Assembly: GCA_025929125.1 (NCBI GenBank)
Contig: JAICMT010000102.1
Span: forward strand, 1 to 6,134
DNA length: 6,134 bases
Reading direction: 5' to 3'
Source of the DNA: Acidobacteriaceae bacterium
GTDB taxonomy: Bacteria > Acidobacteriota > Terriglobia > Terriglobales > Acidobacteriaceae
Below the pieces are notes generated by a model that saw only the letters and a program-made list of their open reading frames with translations, was not told where the DNA came from and made no database searches. The number at the start of each line of letters is the position of its first letter. The first letter of the stretch is position 1. Positions 1 to 5,285 of this stretch are shown in pieces. A program made the translations under genes and the position numbers.

Positions 1-207
1 AGACCCGCAACCGGCGTCGTCGCCAACGAGCCTCAGATCGAAAGCGTCTCCTTCATGGAGCGCGTCCCATTTCTGCCCGACCAGATCTCCGACTGGATGT
101 ACCTGGAGCACGGCCGGCTGATGGGCGGATTCACCACACGGGTCCTGCTGCGCGCTTCCAAACGCGGCGGCCTGCTCGACCTGCTCACCAGCCCGAGAAA
201 AATGTAA
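1..207 (+). CDS. DUF2314 domain protein, C-terminal fragment
   Basis: The reading frame is open from base 1 and ends at TAA 205-207, giving the last 68 residues of a protein whose start lies left of the window. The segment GVVANEP is followed by a hydrophobic stretch, then QISDWMY and GRLMGGFTTRVLL. This order, an 'ANEP' strand then '(I)SDWMY..dGrl.GGyT.R', is the recognisable C-terminal half of DUF2314. DUF2314 proteins are small and probably cytoplasmic, and no biochemical role is established for them. The fragment ends in a basic tail rather than a second domain. It converges on the gene at 300-1019, with 92 nt between the two stops. The family call is fairly secure; the function is unknown. 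Confidence 0.82.
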   Translation, partial: RPATGVVANEPQIESVSFMERVPFLPDQISDWMYLEHGRLMGGFTTRVLLRASKRGGLLDLLTSPRKM

Positions 208-299
208 CGTCTCTCACTACATTCATTGGGGTCCACCGTGGGCGCGTTCTGGGCGCATACGAGAGCTTCGGCAAGGGCGGATTACCCGCTCACACTCCC
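208..299. other. Convergent intergenic gap
   Basis: This is the gap between the stop of the DUF2314 fragment and the stop of the secreted-protein gene. Most of it is taken up by the fumarase relic. A weak stem GCGG/CCGC (277-280 with 286-289) extends by one wobble and one GC pair to 275/291. It is not followed by a T-run on either strand, so I do not call a terminator. No small gene is credible here. Confidence 0.5.
225..274 (-). pseudogene. Decayed partial copy of the class I fumarase gene
   Basis: On the minus strand this stretch closely matches an internal part of the fumarase gene at 1730-1780. Over the core (232-272 against 1737-1778) I count about 35 matching bases with a single 1-nt gap. 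The longest block is a run of some 21 bases with one mismatch. Translated in the fumarase frame it reads PKLSYA, then a 1-nt deletion in the codon for Pro314, then QNA, two changed residues, VD, one changed residue and N. The intact gene reads PKLSYAPQNARKVDLN (residues 308-323). Similarity fades on both sides. No open frame uses it, so it is best read as a relic of a duplicated or imported fumarase gene. It lies between two convergent stops and might act in a 3' UTR, but nothing shows this. Confidence 0.6.
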
Positions 300-1019
300 T
301 CAGTTGCCCTTCTTCCTGATCTCGCCCAACGGCGTGTCAAGCGTGCCATCGTTGTTGATGTCCATCGGCATATCCTGGTTCGACGCGCCCGGTTTATGCA
401 GGATAACTTTGCTGCCGTTGGTCCAGCACTCCAGCACCTCACCCTGGCCGCTCGGATCCGTCACCGTCGCCTTGCCTGAGTTGAAGATGACAGTAAACAT
501 CCCAAATCCGCCGCCCGCGCTCGAGTAACGCCCCTGCAGCTTGCTACCACACGGAGTCATTCCCGGTGCCGGCGGCTGCCCGCCCTTCGCCACAGCAGGA
601 GCCTTCGCCTCACCCACAAAGCGCAACTGGCTCGCATTCGCCCAGGCCTCTCGGTTCCCCGCCAGCTTGACCTGGTAGTCGCTGCCCATCGTGGTGATGA
701 TCTCGCCATCCACCCACTGACCCTGAACGTTCACCTTCACGCGGTCATGCAGTTGATAGTGCCCATTCGTTCTGTCCTGCGATGTCTGGGGCCCGGTCCC
801 GCGCACTTCGTCCGGATAGCTCTTCCACGCATCGCCCGCCCCTGAGTGCACGAAGTAGGAGTTCCCATTGACCCTGGTCACCGTCCCTTCGATCCAGCCC
901 CATGGGCTGCTGATCTGAACGCGGTCGCCCACTTTAAACGAGCTCTGCGCCGGAGCAGCGGTGCTCCACGCAAAAGCCAGCAGCAAAACTGAAATTGGAG
1001 AGAAGGGGCCCAGGCGCAT
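300..1019 (-). CDS. Secreted protein with two Tudor/agenet-like modules
   Basis: The product has 239 residues and no known enzymatic role. Residues 1-24 look like a Sec signal peptide: Arg2, a hydrophobic core around residues 9-20, and a likely cut after APA (22-24), so the mature protein should be exported. Two similar beta-barrel-like modules follow, at about 29-74 (VGDRV, GWIEGTV, then a Tyr/Trp-rich strand) and 88-136 (HDRVKV, QWVDGEI, DYQVKL, EAW). These resemble Tudor/agenet/KOW-type folds. After a Pro/Gly linker (139-156), residues 157-239 form a beta-rich tail with GRYSSAGGGFG and DGTLDTPLGEI, much like tails seen on related bacterial proteins of this layout. Cys157 and Cys198 could form a disulfide. 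ATG 1019 is chosen over the upstream in-frame ATG at 1067 because of its strong ribosome binding site and because the signal peptide then begins at residue 1. The ligand is unknown. Confidence 0.8.
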   Translation of the reverse strand: MRLGPFSPISVLLLAFAWSTAAPAQSSFKVGDRVQISSPWGWIEGTVTRVNGNSYFVHSGAGDAWKSYPDEVRGTGPQTSQDRTNGHYQLHDRVKVNVQGQWVDGEIITTMGSDYQVKLAGNREAWANASQLRFVGEAKAPAVAKGGQPPAPGMTPCGSKLQGRYSSAGGGFGMFTVIFNSGKATVTDPSGQGEVLECWTNGSKVILHKPGASNQDMPMDINNDGTLDTPLGEIRKKGN

Positions 1020-1025
1020 AAAGTA

Positions 1026-1031
1026 CCTCCC
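1026..1031 (-). promoter_or_regulatory. Shine-Dalgarno site fixing the start at 1019
   Basis: The minus strand reads GGGAGG with 6 nt between it and ATG 1019. This is one of the two best ribosome binding sites in the window. It decides the start of the secreted-protein gene against the in-frame ATG 48 nt upstream. Confidence 0.8.
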
Positions 1032-1034
1032 GGT

Positions 1035-1061
1035 CAGAATGGATGAAGAACGTCCATTCTG
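1035..1061. promoter_or_regulatory. Perfect 9-bp inverted repeat in the leader region
   Basis: CAGAATGGA (1035-1043) and TCCATTCTG (1053-1061) are exact reverse complements around a 9-nt spacer. In the minus-strand transcript the stem ends 3 nt before the GGGAGG ribosome binding site of the secreted-protein gene. As DNA, one arm contains the possible -10 box at 1056-1061. It could be an operator bound by a dimeric regulator, or a leader hairpin that tunes translation. It lacks a T-run on either strand, so a terminator is unlikely. Confidence 0.5.
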
Positions 1062-1084
1062 CTCCAACGCTGCCCGTCAGGCAA
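1056..1084 (-). promoter_or_regulatory. Candidate promoter of the secreted-protein gene
   Basis: On the minus strand TTGCCT (1079-1084) and CAGAAT (1056-1061) are spaced by 17 bp, each matching 4 of 6 sigma-70 consensus bases. Transcription would start around 1049, within the inverted repeat. A rival -10 is TATACT (minus strand, 1106-1111), which has a better hexamer but only CTGCCC as -35. The two cannot be separated from sequence alone. Confidence 0.35.
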
Positions 1085-1119
1085 ATAGTATGCGCTTTTT
1101 TCTGCAGTATACGGGACTA

Positions 1120-1149
1120 GAACGCCCAGGGCAGCCCATTCGAACGCCC
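1120..1149. repeat. Direct repeat GAACGCCC, two copies 22 bp apart
   Basis: GAACGCCC occurs at 1120-1127 and 1142-1149, start to start 22 bp, about two helical turns. It lies between the stop of the fumarase gene and the start of the secreted-protein gene, just upstream of the candidate promoters. This spacing suits an activator binding one face of the DNA, but an 8-bp GC-rich repeat may be chance. Confidence 0.3.
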
Positions 1150-1159
1150 CTCCGCTGAG

Positions 1160-2698
1160 CTACTGCAGAATCGCCGTGCCCGGCAGGCTCGCCGCAATCC
1201 TCGCCTGCCACTCCGCCGGCCCGGTCTGATGCACGCTGGTGCCCTTGGAATCCACTGCCACAGTCACCGGCATGTCGGAGACGTCGAATTCATAAATGGC
1301 CTCCATGCCGAGGTCGTCGAAAGCTAGCACCTTCGAGCTTTTGATCGCCTTCGACACCAGGTAAGCCGCGCCGCCGACAGCCATCAGATACACCGCCTCA
1401 AACTCACGGATGGCCTCAATGGCAACCGGCCCGCGCTCCGCCTTGCCGATCATTCCCAGCAGACCAGTCTCAGCCAGCATCTGCCGTGTGAACTTATCCA
1501 TCCGGGTCGCTGTCGTCGGACCTGCTGGTCCCACGGCCTCATCGCACACCGCCTCCACCGGGCCGACGTAGTAGATGAAGCGGTTTCGGAAGTCGACTGG
1601 TAGCTTCTCCCCGCGCTTCAGCATGTCTGTTAGCCGCTTGTGCGCCGCGTCCCGCCCGGTCAGCAGCTTGCCCGAGAGCAGGATCACCTCGCCTGGCTTC
1701 CAGGTCTTCACATCCTCGGGCGTCACGGTGTTCAGATCCACCTTCCGCGCATTCTGCGGCGCATAGGAGAGCTTCGGCCACGCCTCCAGCGACGGGGGGT
1801 CCACCGCCACCGGGCCACTTCCATCCAGATGGATATGCAGGTGCCGGGTGGCCGCACAGTTCGGAATCATGGCTACCGGAAGATTGGCGGCATGGGTTGG
1901 AAAATCCAGGATCTTGATGTCCAGCACCGTCGTCAGGCCGCCCAGCCCCTGTGCTCCGATTCCGAGTTCGTTCACCTTGCGGTACAGCTCGATCCGCAGC
2001 TCCTCCAGCTTGTTCTGGGGCCCGCGCTGCAGCAGCTCATGCATATTGATCGGCTCCATCAGCGATTCCTTCGCCAGTGTCATTGCCTTCTCCGCCGTTC
2101 CGCCAATCCCGATCCCAAGCATGCCCGGCGGACACCAGCCGGCGCCCATGGTAGGGACGGTCTTCAGCACCCACTCCACAATGGAGTCCGACGGGTTCAG
2201 CATGGCGAACTTCGATTTCGCCTCCGATCCACCGCCCTTACTCGCCACCGTAATGTCGACTGCTGCGCCCTCCACCAACTCCACCACCACCATGGCCGGT
2301 GTATTGTCGCGTGTGTTTTTGCGAGTGAACGCCGGGTCCGCCAGCACGGAGGCCCGCAGCACGTTCTCCGGATTCAGCCACGCCTCGCGCACCCCCTGGT
2401 CGATCATTTGCTGCATCGTCAACATGCCGTGCTTGCTGGAAGGAGCCCACGCGACCTCCATCCCCACCTTCACAAACGCAGTCACGATTCCCGTGTCCTG
2501 GCAGATCGGCCGATGACCTTCCGCGCACATCCGGGAGTTGATCAAAATCTGCGCAATCGCATCTTTCGCCGCAGAAGACTGCTCCAGCTCATACGCGCGC
2601 GCCAGGTTCGTGATGTAGTCCACCGGGTGATAAAAGCTGATGTACTGCAGCGCATCCGCTACCGAGCGGATCACATCGTCTTGCTGAATCGTCGTCAT
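1160..2698 (-). CDS. fumA: Fumarate hydratase, class I (4Fe-4S, single chain)
   Basis: The enzyme catalyses fumarate + water to L-malate (TCA cycle) in the cytoplasm. It has 512 residues, against about 548 in E. coli FumA. The N-terminal alpha-type domain (about 5-290) carries the three cysteines expected to ligate the [4Fe-4S] cluster: Cys66 in RPICQDTG, Cys189 in GAGWCPPG and Cys281 in PNCAATRH. Their spacing is close to that of E. coli Cys105/224/318. GIGIGG (195-200), GAQGLGG and HIHLDGSGPV are also present. The beta-type domain (about 325-512) shows LLSGKLLTGRDAAHKR, YYVGPVEA, GPTTATRMDKF and VLAFDDLGMEAIYEF. Both domains are complete, so it appears active and, as is usual for this class, probably oxygen-sensitive. 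ATG 2698 is preferred because homology begins just after it; an in-frame TTG at 2737 has an AGGA 7 nt before it and remains possible. L-tartrate dehydratase is related, but that enzyme is normally two subunits. Confidence 0.93.
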   Translation of the reverse strand: MTTIQQDDVIRSVADALQYISFYHPVDYITNLARAYELEQSSAAKDAIAQILINSRMCAEGHRPICQDTGIVTAFVKVGMEVAWAPSSKHGMLTMQQMIDQGVREAWLNPENVLRASVLADPAFTRKNTRDNTPAMVVVELVEGAAVDITVASKGGGSEAKSKFAMLNPSDSIVEWVLKTVPTMGAGWCPPGMLGIGIGGTAEKAMTLAKESLMEPINMHELLQRGPQNKLEELRIELYRKVNELGIGAQGLGGLTTVLDIKILDFPTHAANLPVAMIPNCAATRHLHIHLDGSGPVAVDPPSLEAWPKLSYAPQNARKVDLNTVTPEDVKTWKPGEVILLSGKLLTGRDAAHKRLTDMLKRGEKLPVDFRNRFIYYVGPVEAVCDEAVGPAGPTTATRMDKFTRQMLAETGLLGMIGKAERGPVAIEAIREFEAVYLMAVGGAAYLVSKAIKSSKVLAFDDLGMEAIYEFDVSDMPVTVAVDSKGTSVHQTGPAEWQARIAASLPGTAILQ

Positions 2699-2718
2699 GG
2701 AGAAATGGCCCTGCTTCC

Positions 2719-2748
2719 ATTTTAGGCGCGGGGCCAAATCCCTGTCCT
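2719..2748 (-). promoter_or_regulatory. Candidate fumarase promoter
   Basis: On the minus strand AGGACA (2743-2748) and TAAAAT (2719-2724) are 18 bp apart, with 4/6 and 5/6 consensus matches. Transcription would start near 2712, leaving a leader of about 14 nt before ATG 2698. The only purine-rich stretch in it is AGGG, 10 nt before the ATG. If this promoter is right, the TTG at 2737 is not transcribed and the ATG start is confirmed. Confidence 0.45.
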
Positions 2749-2766
2749 GCGTAAGCCCCCGGCAAG

Positions 2767-2788
2767 AGCCGTTATACTGGCACCGGCT
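2767..2788 (+). promoter_or_regulatory. -10 box and flanking dyad of the winged-helix gene
   Basis: TATACT (2773-2778) is a 5/6 match to the sigma-70 -10 hexamer. Transcription from it would begin near 2785, only about 9 nt before ATG 2794. No Shine-Dalgarno motif fits in that space, so the transcript may be leaderless or nearly so. No good -35 lies at 16-18 bp, which suggests the promoter needs an activator. AGCCG (2767-2771) and CGGCT (2784-2788) form a small inverted repeat around the box, a possible operator. Confidence 0.45.
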
Positions 2789-2793
2789 TCAGC

Positions 2794-3180
2794 ATGGAAG
2801 AGCAGCCGAATCCAAACCGGACAGTTTACGATTTCATCGAGCGTGAACTGGACAGCGTTCCGCATCTGGAAGCTTTGCTCCTGCTGTGGAATAACCCATC
2901 GAGGGCCTGGACGGTCCCCGAGATGGGCCAGGCCCTCTATGTCAATGATGGCTTCGCCCGGGACATCCTGAACAACCTCGCGCGCCGCCACCTTGCCACC
3001 CGAAAAGACCCCGAGCTCTTCGGATACAACGGCTCCCCCGAACTCGATCCCATCGTCGCTGCGCTCGACACCGAGTACCGCCGCGACCTTATCCGCATCT
3101 CTCGCTTTATCCACTCCAAAGCTTCGCCAGGCGTGCGCGAGTTCGCCGATGCATTCCGATTCAAGAAGGACCGCGAATGA
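2794..3180 (+). CDS. Small winged-helix DNA-binding-like protein
   Basis: The product is a 128-residue soluble protein with no signal peptide or membrane segment. The pattern suggests a winged helix-turn-helix: helices at about 11-19 and 23-33, a helix from Thr40 (TVPEMGQALYV), a turn at Asn51-Asp52, a second helix (about 53-65, FARDILNNLARR) as recognition helix, and a short wing (66-79). A longer basic helix (91-107) and a Lys/Arg-rich tail follow. I do not recognise a named family. The likely role is DNA binding, perhaps regulation of the genes it leads. It is the first gene of a + strand run, its TGA is 1 nt before the next ATG, and it is divergent from the fumarase. No ribosome binding site precedes the ATG. 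The fold is inferred from helix pattern only. Confidence 0.72.
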   Translation: MEEQPNPNRTVYDFIERELDSVPHLEALLLLWNNPSRAWTVPEMGQALYVNDGFARDILNNLARRHLATRKDPELFGYNGSPELDPIVAALDTEYRRDLIRISRFIHSKASPGVREFADAFRFKKDRE

Positions 3181-3181
3181 C

Positions 3182-3439
3182 ATGAGATCTCTCGTCTACA
3201 TCCTCAACTCCATCACTTTCGCCGCCTGCTCCACCCTCCTCGGCCGAGCCTATTGGCGCGTACGCCAGCGACTGCTGCTGTGGAGCGCTCTCTGTTTCGC
3301 CGGTCTCGCAATTTCCAACTTCCTCGTCTTCGTGGACTTTGTCCTACTGCCCACCCGAGATTTATACGTGCTGCGCCTCGCGACCGCAGCTGTCGCCATG
3401 TTGCTGCTCATGTTCGGTCTCATCTGGGAGGGAGAATGA
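3182..3439 (+). CDS. DUF5985 small membrane protein, first of a pair
   Basis: The protein has 85 residues and three predicted transmembrane helices, at about 4-20, 30-54 and 61-82, joined by short charged loops (YWRVRQR at 24-30, PTRD at 57-60). The layout matches DUF5985, a family without known function that often occurs as adjacent pairs. It resembles its neighbour: both have an aromatic-Arg loop after helix 1, a helix containing an F-x-x-x-x-(I/V)-(S/N)-N-like stretch, and a (Y-V-x-R-L) entry into helix 3. ATG 3182 sits 1 nt after the winged-helix stop; AAGGA (3166-3170) lies 11 nt upstream, a usable but loose ribosome binding site. Translational coupling is likely. It is an integral inner-membrane protein; whether it transports, senses or scaffolds is unknown. 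Confidence 0.78.
   Translation: MRSLVYILNSITFAACSTLLGRAYWRVRQRLLLWSALCFAGLAISNFLVFVDFVLLPTRDLYVLRLATAAVAMLLLMFGLIWEGE
3427..3431 (+). promoter_or_regulatory. Shine-Dalgarno site at the ATGA junction
   Basis: GGAGG lies 4 nt before ATG 3436, inside the end of the preceding gene. With the ATGA stop-start overlap it sets the start of the second DUF5985 gene within a much longer open frame and implies coupled translation at a near 1:1 ratio. Confidence 0.75.
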
Positions 3440-3711
3440 TTGGATTGGCGGAAGGTTTCCTGCTCGGCATTATCTCCACCTGCTCCGTGCTCGCGGGCCT
3501 GTTCTTCCTCAAGTTTTGGCGCCGGACCCGCGATGGCCTCTTCCTCGCTTTTGGCATCGCCTTTCTGGTTGAGGGCGTCAACCGCGCCGTTATCCTGGAC
3601 CTACCCGAACCCAGTCTCGGTCACCCCTTCACCTACGTCGTTCGCCTGCTCGCGTCGCTCATCATCCTCGCAGGTATCCTGCACAAGAACTATCTTTCCG
3701 CTCGCCGATAA
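3436..3711 (+). CDS. DUF5985 small membrane protein, second of a pair
   Basis: The protein has 91 residues with three predicted membrane helices at about 5-26, 33-52 and 64-84, and a basic C-terminus (HKNYLSARR). Loop residues FWRRTRD (27-33) correspond to YWRVRQR of the preceding protein, and YVVRLLA (66-72) to YVLRLAT, so the two are diverged paralogues. The start is fixed by a strong GGAGG and the 4-nt ATGA overlap; the open frame continues upstream to 3253 but that part is out-of-frame shadow of the first gene. Coupled translation of two paralogous membrane proteins suggests a heteromeric complex, which is an inference. No catalytic or metal-binding motif is visible. The gene is 54 nt from the aspartase start. 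Confidence 0.78.
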   Translation: MIGLAEGFLLGIISTCSVLAGLFFLKFWRRTRDGLFLAFGIAFLVEGVNRAVILDLPEPSLGHPFTYVVRLLASLIILAGILHKNYLSARR

Positions 3712-3765
3712 CCTGCCTTTACGCCTCCGGCCCTCCCCCCGCCGTCTAACTCAACTGAGGCCCGC

Positions 3766-5181
3766 ATGCCTGACACCCGCACCGAAAAAGACTCCCTCGG
3801 CGATATTCAGGTCCCAGCCGCCGCTCTCTATGGCGCGCAGACCGCCCGCGCCGTTCAGAATTTCCCCATCAGCGGGCTCCGCGCTCACCCCGCGCTTGTC
3901 CGCGCCATCGGCATGGTCAAGCGAGCCGCCGCCGAGGCCAACGGCCACCTCGGCGGAATCACGCCGGAGCGCGCTCAGGCCATCGGCCGCGCCGCACAGG
4001 AGGTCATCGACGGTGCACTCACCCCGCACTTCGTCGTGGACGTTTTCCAGGCCGGCGCTGGTGTCAGCTTTCACATGAATGCCAATGAGGTCATTGCCAA
4101 CCGCGCCAACCAACTCCTCGCCGAAGCCGCCAGCGCTAATGCAGACCCCAGCGCCGCCCTCGGCAGGTACGAGCACGTGCACCCTAACGATCACGTCAAC
4201 TTCGGTCAATCCACCAATGACGTCTTCCCCACGGCGATGCGCCTCGCCACCCTGCTCGCGCTTGAAGACCTTTACCCGGTCCTCGACTCACTCTCCATGG
4301 CCTTTTCCCGCAAGGGAAGCCAGTTCGATCGCGTCCTAAAATCCGGCCGCACGCACATGCAGGACGCCGTGCCCATCCGGCTCGGCCAGGAGTTCTGCGC
4401 CTACTCTATCGCCATCCGCCGCGCCCGCAACCGTATCCGCCGCACCGCCGACGGCCTGCGCGAGCTCGGCCTCGGAGGTTCCGCGGTCGGCACCGGAATC
4501 AACACCCGACCCGGCTACCGCACTGCCGTCATCCAAAACCTTGCCCGCATCTCCGGCCAGCGCCTCACCCCAGCTGAGGACATGCGCTGGGCCATGCAAT
4601 CCTGCGGGCCCGTTGCCGACATCAGCGCCGCCCTCCGCAACCTCGCGTTGGAAATTATCCGCATCTCGAACGACCTCCGCTTGCTCTCCTCAGGTCCCAA
4701 CACTGGGTTCAACGAGATCCATCTCCCCGCGCTCCAGCCCGGCTCGTCCATCATGCCCGGCAAAGTCAACCCTGTTCTTCCCGAGCTCGCCGCCATGGTC
4801 TGCTTCCAGGTCATCGGCAACGACACCGCTCTCGCCCTCGCCGTCCAGGCCGGTCAACTGGAGCTCAACGTGATGATGCCTGCCATGGCTTACTCGATCC
4901 TGCAGTCCATCACGATCCTGACCAACACCCTGCGCCAGCTTGATCAGCATTGCGTCCGCGGCATCCAGGCCAACCAGGCCCGCTGCGAGTTCTACGCCCA
5001 CTCCACCGTCGCACTCGCGACCGCACTCAACCCCTACATCGGATACGCCCGCGCCGCCGAAATTGCCAAGCAATCGATCGCCACCGGCCGGAGCATCGTC
5101 GACCTAGTTCGCGAGCAAAACCTGCTCACCGAAGCGCAACTCAGCGAAGTCCTCGATCCCACCCGGATGACCGGGGAGTAG
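3766..5181 (+). CDS. aspA: Aspartate ammonia-lyase (aspartase)
   Basis: The enzyme should convert L-aspartate to fumarate and ammonia as a cytoplasmic homotetramer. It has 471 residues, the normal length. The superfamily signature GSSIMPGKVNP is at 326-336, with Ser327 the expected catalytic base. Other sites are QSTND (148-152) and GRTHMQDAVP (194-203, Thr196/His197). SSGPNTGFNEIHLP (308-321), GNDT (351-354) and AGQLELNVMMP (362-372) favour aspartase over class II fumarase, which usually has QDATP, ASGP and a GSNGHFELN-type motif. The C-terminal domain (about 415-471) has NPYIGYARAAEIAK. One oddity: Val100 in GAGVS replaces the Thr that binds the substrate carboxylate in characterised aspartases. 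GAGG 5 nt before ATG 3766 is a modest ribosome binding site. The gene is probably the last of the + strand operon. A related lyase activity is not excluded. Confidence 0.86.
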   Translation: MPDTRTEKDSLGDIQVPAAALYGAQTARAVQNFPISGLRAHPALVRAIGMVKRAAAEANGHLGGITPERAQAIGRAAQEVIDGALTPHFVVDVFQAGAGVSFHMNANEVIANRANQLLAEAASANADPSAALGRYEHVHPNDHVNFGQSTNDVFPTAMRLATLLALEDLYPVLDSLSMAFSRKGSQFDRVLKSGRTHMQDAVPIRLGQEFCAYSIAIRRARNRIRRTADGLRELGLGGSAVGTGINTRPGYRTAVIQNLARISGQRLTPAEDMRWAMQSCGPVADISAALRNLALEIIRISNDLRLLSSGPNTGFNEIHLPALQPGSSIMPGKVNPVLPELAAMVCFQVIGNDTALALAVQAGQLELNVMMPAMAYSILQSITILTNTLRQLDQHCVRGIQANQARCEFYAHSTVALATALNPYIGYARAAEIAKQSIATGRSIVDLVREQNLLTEAQLSEVLDPTRMTGE

Positions 5182-5285
5182 AAATCGCGAGTGTGCGACT
5201 AACGGTTAGCGCAGCACTCCATCATGTATTGGAACTTGAAATCCTCACGCCAGCACAACCCCGTCTCAAAGCGCCGGGCGCACCC
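5182..5285. other. Convergent intergenic region aspA / EAL gene
   Basis: The 104 nt between the two stops contain the stem-loop at 5189-5219. Beyond it I see no small gene, repeat or second terminator. Confidence 0.5.
5189..5219 (+). terminator. Bulged stem-loop just after aspA
   Basis: Eight nt beyond the aspA stop the sequence folds as GAGTG/CACTC, TGCG/CGCA and CTAA/TTAG around a CGG loop. That gives 13 pairs, broken only by single-base bulges A5198 and G5214. Position and stability fit a 3' end structure for the operon. No T-run follows on the + strand, so it may work with Rho or protect the mRNA 3' end rather than terminate on its own. It may also block read-through from the convergent EAL gene. 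Confidence 0.5.

Larger units (their letters stand above)
1020..1159. other. Intergenic region between fumarase and secreted-protein genes
   Basis: Both flanking genes read to the left, so this 140-nt region carries the fumarase 3' end and the leader of the next gene. It contains the ribosome binding site, the inverted repeat, the promoter candidates and the direct repeat. A T6 tract on the + strand (A6 on the minus strand, 1096-1101) has no stem before it in the fumarase direction. No convincing fumarase terminator is seen. Confidence 0.45.

Noticed and set aside
33..236. Open frame on - across the DUF2314 end
   Set aside because: It is antisense to the DUF2314 coding region. Only its first codons have meaning, as part of the fumarase relic (VD-x-N), and the rest shows no homology.
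275..291. Small GC-rich stem as a terminator for the genes at 1-207 and 300-1019
   Set aside because: There are only four strong pairs plus a wobble and one more pair, with no T-run on either side.
333..362. Possible calcium-binding loop D-x-N-x-D-G-x-x-D (residues 220-228) in the secreted protein
   Set aside because: A single short match. Related tails seem to carry a similar acidic turn (xDDDGxL) at this place without the full motif, so it is more likely a structural turn.
1020..1067. Longer secreted protein starting at ATG 1067
   Set aside because: The extension would place 16 polar residues before the signal peptide and ignore the strong ribosome binding site at 1026-1031.
1640..2725. 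Open frame of 361 codons on + inside the fumarase gene
   Set aside because: It is fully antisense to a complete class I fumarase. Its composition is rich in Arg, His, Leu and Gln, typical of a GC-rich shadow frame, with no recognisable domain.
3440..4078. Open frame of 212 codons on + overlapping the second DUF5985 gene and the aspartase start
   Set aside because: The product is almost only Ser, Pro, Arg and Ala, the usual result of reading GC-rich genes out of frame, and both overlapped genes are well supported.
3766..5181. Class II fumarase (fumC) as the identity of the lyase
   Set aside because: QDAVP, SSGP, GNDT and AGQLELNVM agree with aspartases and differ from the usual FumC motifs.
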